Part shown: piece after piece, positions 63,052 through 64,000 of the stretch
Layout of the letters: each line of letters starts with the position of its first letter
Numbering within the stretch: position 1 is the first letter of the stretch
Assembly: GCF_024362345.1 (NCBI RefSeq)
Contig: NZ_CP101505.1
Span: 2,005,501-2,069,500 of the forward strand
Reading direction: 5' to 3'
Source: Polaribacter dokdonensis
GTDB lineage: Bacteria; Bacteroidota; Bacteroidia; Flavobacteriales; Flavobacteriaceae
DNA length: 64,000 nucleotides
The notes under the pieces: model-generated
Database searches by the model: none
Seen by the model: only the letters and a program-made list of their open reading frames with translations
Told to the model about the DNA's origin: nothing
Program-made: the position numbers and the translations under genes

Positions 63052-63666
63052 ATGAAAGATAAAATATTAGAAAAATCGCAAGAACTATTCTTAAACCTTG
63101 GCTTTAAGAGTGTTACTATGGATGAAATTGCCAACTCCTTAGGTATTTCTAAAAAAACTTTATACAAACATTATTCAAATAAAACCCAATTAGTAGAAGA
63201 AGTTACAGATTATCTATTTGATAATATATGTTGTGAGATTGATAGTGTTTATGATTTGAATTTAAATCCTATTGAAGAACTTTTTGAAATTAAGAAAGTA
63301 GTATTGCAGAATTTGAAAGATGAAAAATCTTCTCCTCAATATCAACTTCAGAAATATTATCCAAAAATCTATTTTGAATTAAAAAATAAACAATTTGAGG
63401 TAATGCAAGGTTCTATAAAAGAAAACTTAAATACAGGTATAAATTTAAATCTATATAGAGCAGAAATAGATATAGAATTTATTTCTAGGTTATATTTTCA
63501 TGGTTTAATTGGGGTAAGAGATAGAGACTTATTTCCTCTACAACAATACTCAATGAATAACCTAATTACAAATTATTTAGATTATCACTTAAGAGGTATT
63601 GCAACAGAAAAAGGAATAGAAGAATTAGAAAATCAATTAAACAAACAATCCGTTATTTATGAATAA
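63052..63666 (+). CDS. TetR/AcrR family transcriptional regulator
   Basis: 204 residues from the ATG at 63052; a TTG further upstream overlaps the promoter element and is rejected. The DNA-binding domain (about 1-50) reads KILEKSQELFLNLGFKSVTMDEIANSLGISKKTLYKHYSNKTQLV. The C-terminal ligand-binding part resembles efflux-linked TetR proteins of flavobacteria. Its stop overlaps the TolC-family gene by 8 bp, so it probably controls its own operon with the efflux pump. Confidence 0.93.
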   Translation: MKDKILEKSQELFLNLGFKSVTMDEIANSLGISKKTLYKHYSNKTQLVEEVTDYLFDNICCEIDSVYDLNLNPIEELFEIKKVVLQNLKDEKSSPQYQLQKYYPKIYFELKNKQFEVMQGSIKENLNTGINLNLYRAEIDIEFISRLYFHGLIGVRDRDLFPLQQYSMNNLITNYLDYHLRGIATEKGIEELENQLNKQSVIYE

Positions 63667-64000
63667 ATATTTTTATGTAATCTGCTTTTTAGTGTTTACA
63701 TTAACTAGTAGAGCTCAAGAAAGTCCAATAACACTTTCTTTAAATAAAGCTATAGATTTAGCTTTAGAAAACAGCTATAATACTAGAGCAGCAGCAAATG
63801 ATATTGCTTCTGCCAAAGAAAAGGTTTGGGAAACTACTACAATTGGCTTACCTCAAATTAATGGTGCTATAGATTATCAAAATTTTTTAAAACAACCAAT
63901 TACTGTTGCAGATATAAATGGTGATGGAGTAGATGAAGAGTTTGTCTTTGGTACAAAACAGAATGTAAATGCATCTGTAACTTTATCTCAACTCTTGTTT
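63659..64000 (+). CDS. TolC-family outer membrane efflux protein, 3' part outside window
   Basis: Open from ATG at 63659 to the window end (114 codons). A signal peptide (YFYVICFLVFTLTSRAQ) is followed by the TolC-family start ITLSLNKAIDLALENSYNTRAAANDIASAKEKVWETTTIGLPQ, the conserved helix-strand region, then NVNASVTLSQLLF. It would form the outer membrane channel of a tripartite RND-type exporter, whose other genes probably lie downstream. It overlaps the TetR gene by 8 bp. Confidence 0.9.
   Translation, partial: MNKYFYVICFLVFTLTSRAQESPITLSLNKAIDLALENSYNTRAAANDIASAKEKVWETTTIGLPQINGAIDYQNFLKQPITVADINGDGVDEEFVFGTKQNVNASVTLSQLLF

Overview
The window is AT-rich chromosomal DNA from a member of the Bacteroidota, most likely a marine Flavobacteriaceae of the Polaribacter/Tenacibaculum type. 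Evidence: type IX secretion and gliding genes (PorW/SprE-like, an sprC-sprD-sprB-sprF-like operon), a SusC/SusD pair, DUF5687 and DUF3871 families, and Bacteroidota-style promoters (TTTG, 19 bp, TAnnTTTG).

Layout. 1-8064 (minus): a PadR regulator heads four tandem paralogous membrane proteins, a DUF5687 ABC permease and its ATPase, followed by the PorW/SprE-like lipoprotein and a bactofilin cut by the window edge. 8200-10839: thioredoxin (minus) and an M13 peptidase (plus), each with a clear terminator. 10927-28375 (plus): a four-gene gliding/adhesin operon in the order Ig-repeat surface protein, PorP-like barrel with coiled coil and SPOR-like end, 3703-residue SprB-like adhesin, SprF. 28385-42749: an N-acetylglucosamine/chitooligosaccharide locus. 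It has a LytS/LytTR-type two-component pair, a sugar MFS permease and a mutarotase on minus; SusC, SusD, NagB fused to a PIG-L deacetylase, a GH20 hexosaminidase, a BadF-type sugar kinase and a small unknown protein on plus.

42840-61838 is a mobile genomic island of about 19 kb, integrated in the 3' end of a CAU tRNA gene (61814-61887). A 26-bp direct repeat of the tRNA end marks both borders (42840-42865 and 61813-61838), and a tyrosine integrase sits beside the intact tRNA. All island genes are on minus. The core holds integrase, a small protein, a RecA-fold ATPase, DUF3871, two unknowns and a winged-helix replication-type protein carrying iteron-like repeats. A GIY-YIG/NUMOD1 protein follows. 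The cargo is a type I restriction-modification operon interrupted by three accessory genes: hsdM, hsdS, a 609-aa protein with a nuclease-like motif and glycine zipper, a DUF2971 protein, a DUF262/HNH protein, hsdR. A beta-barrel-like secreted protein lies at the left end. This composite defence operon is the best candidate for an undescribed system.

61951-64000 returns to chromosome: polyprenyl diphosphate synthase (minus), then a TetR regulator overlapping the start of a TolC-family efflux gene (plus, cut by the window edge). No rRNA, CRISPR array or insertion sequence was seen.
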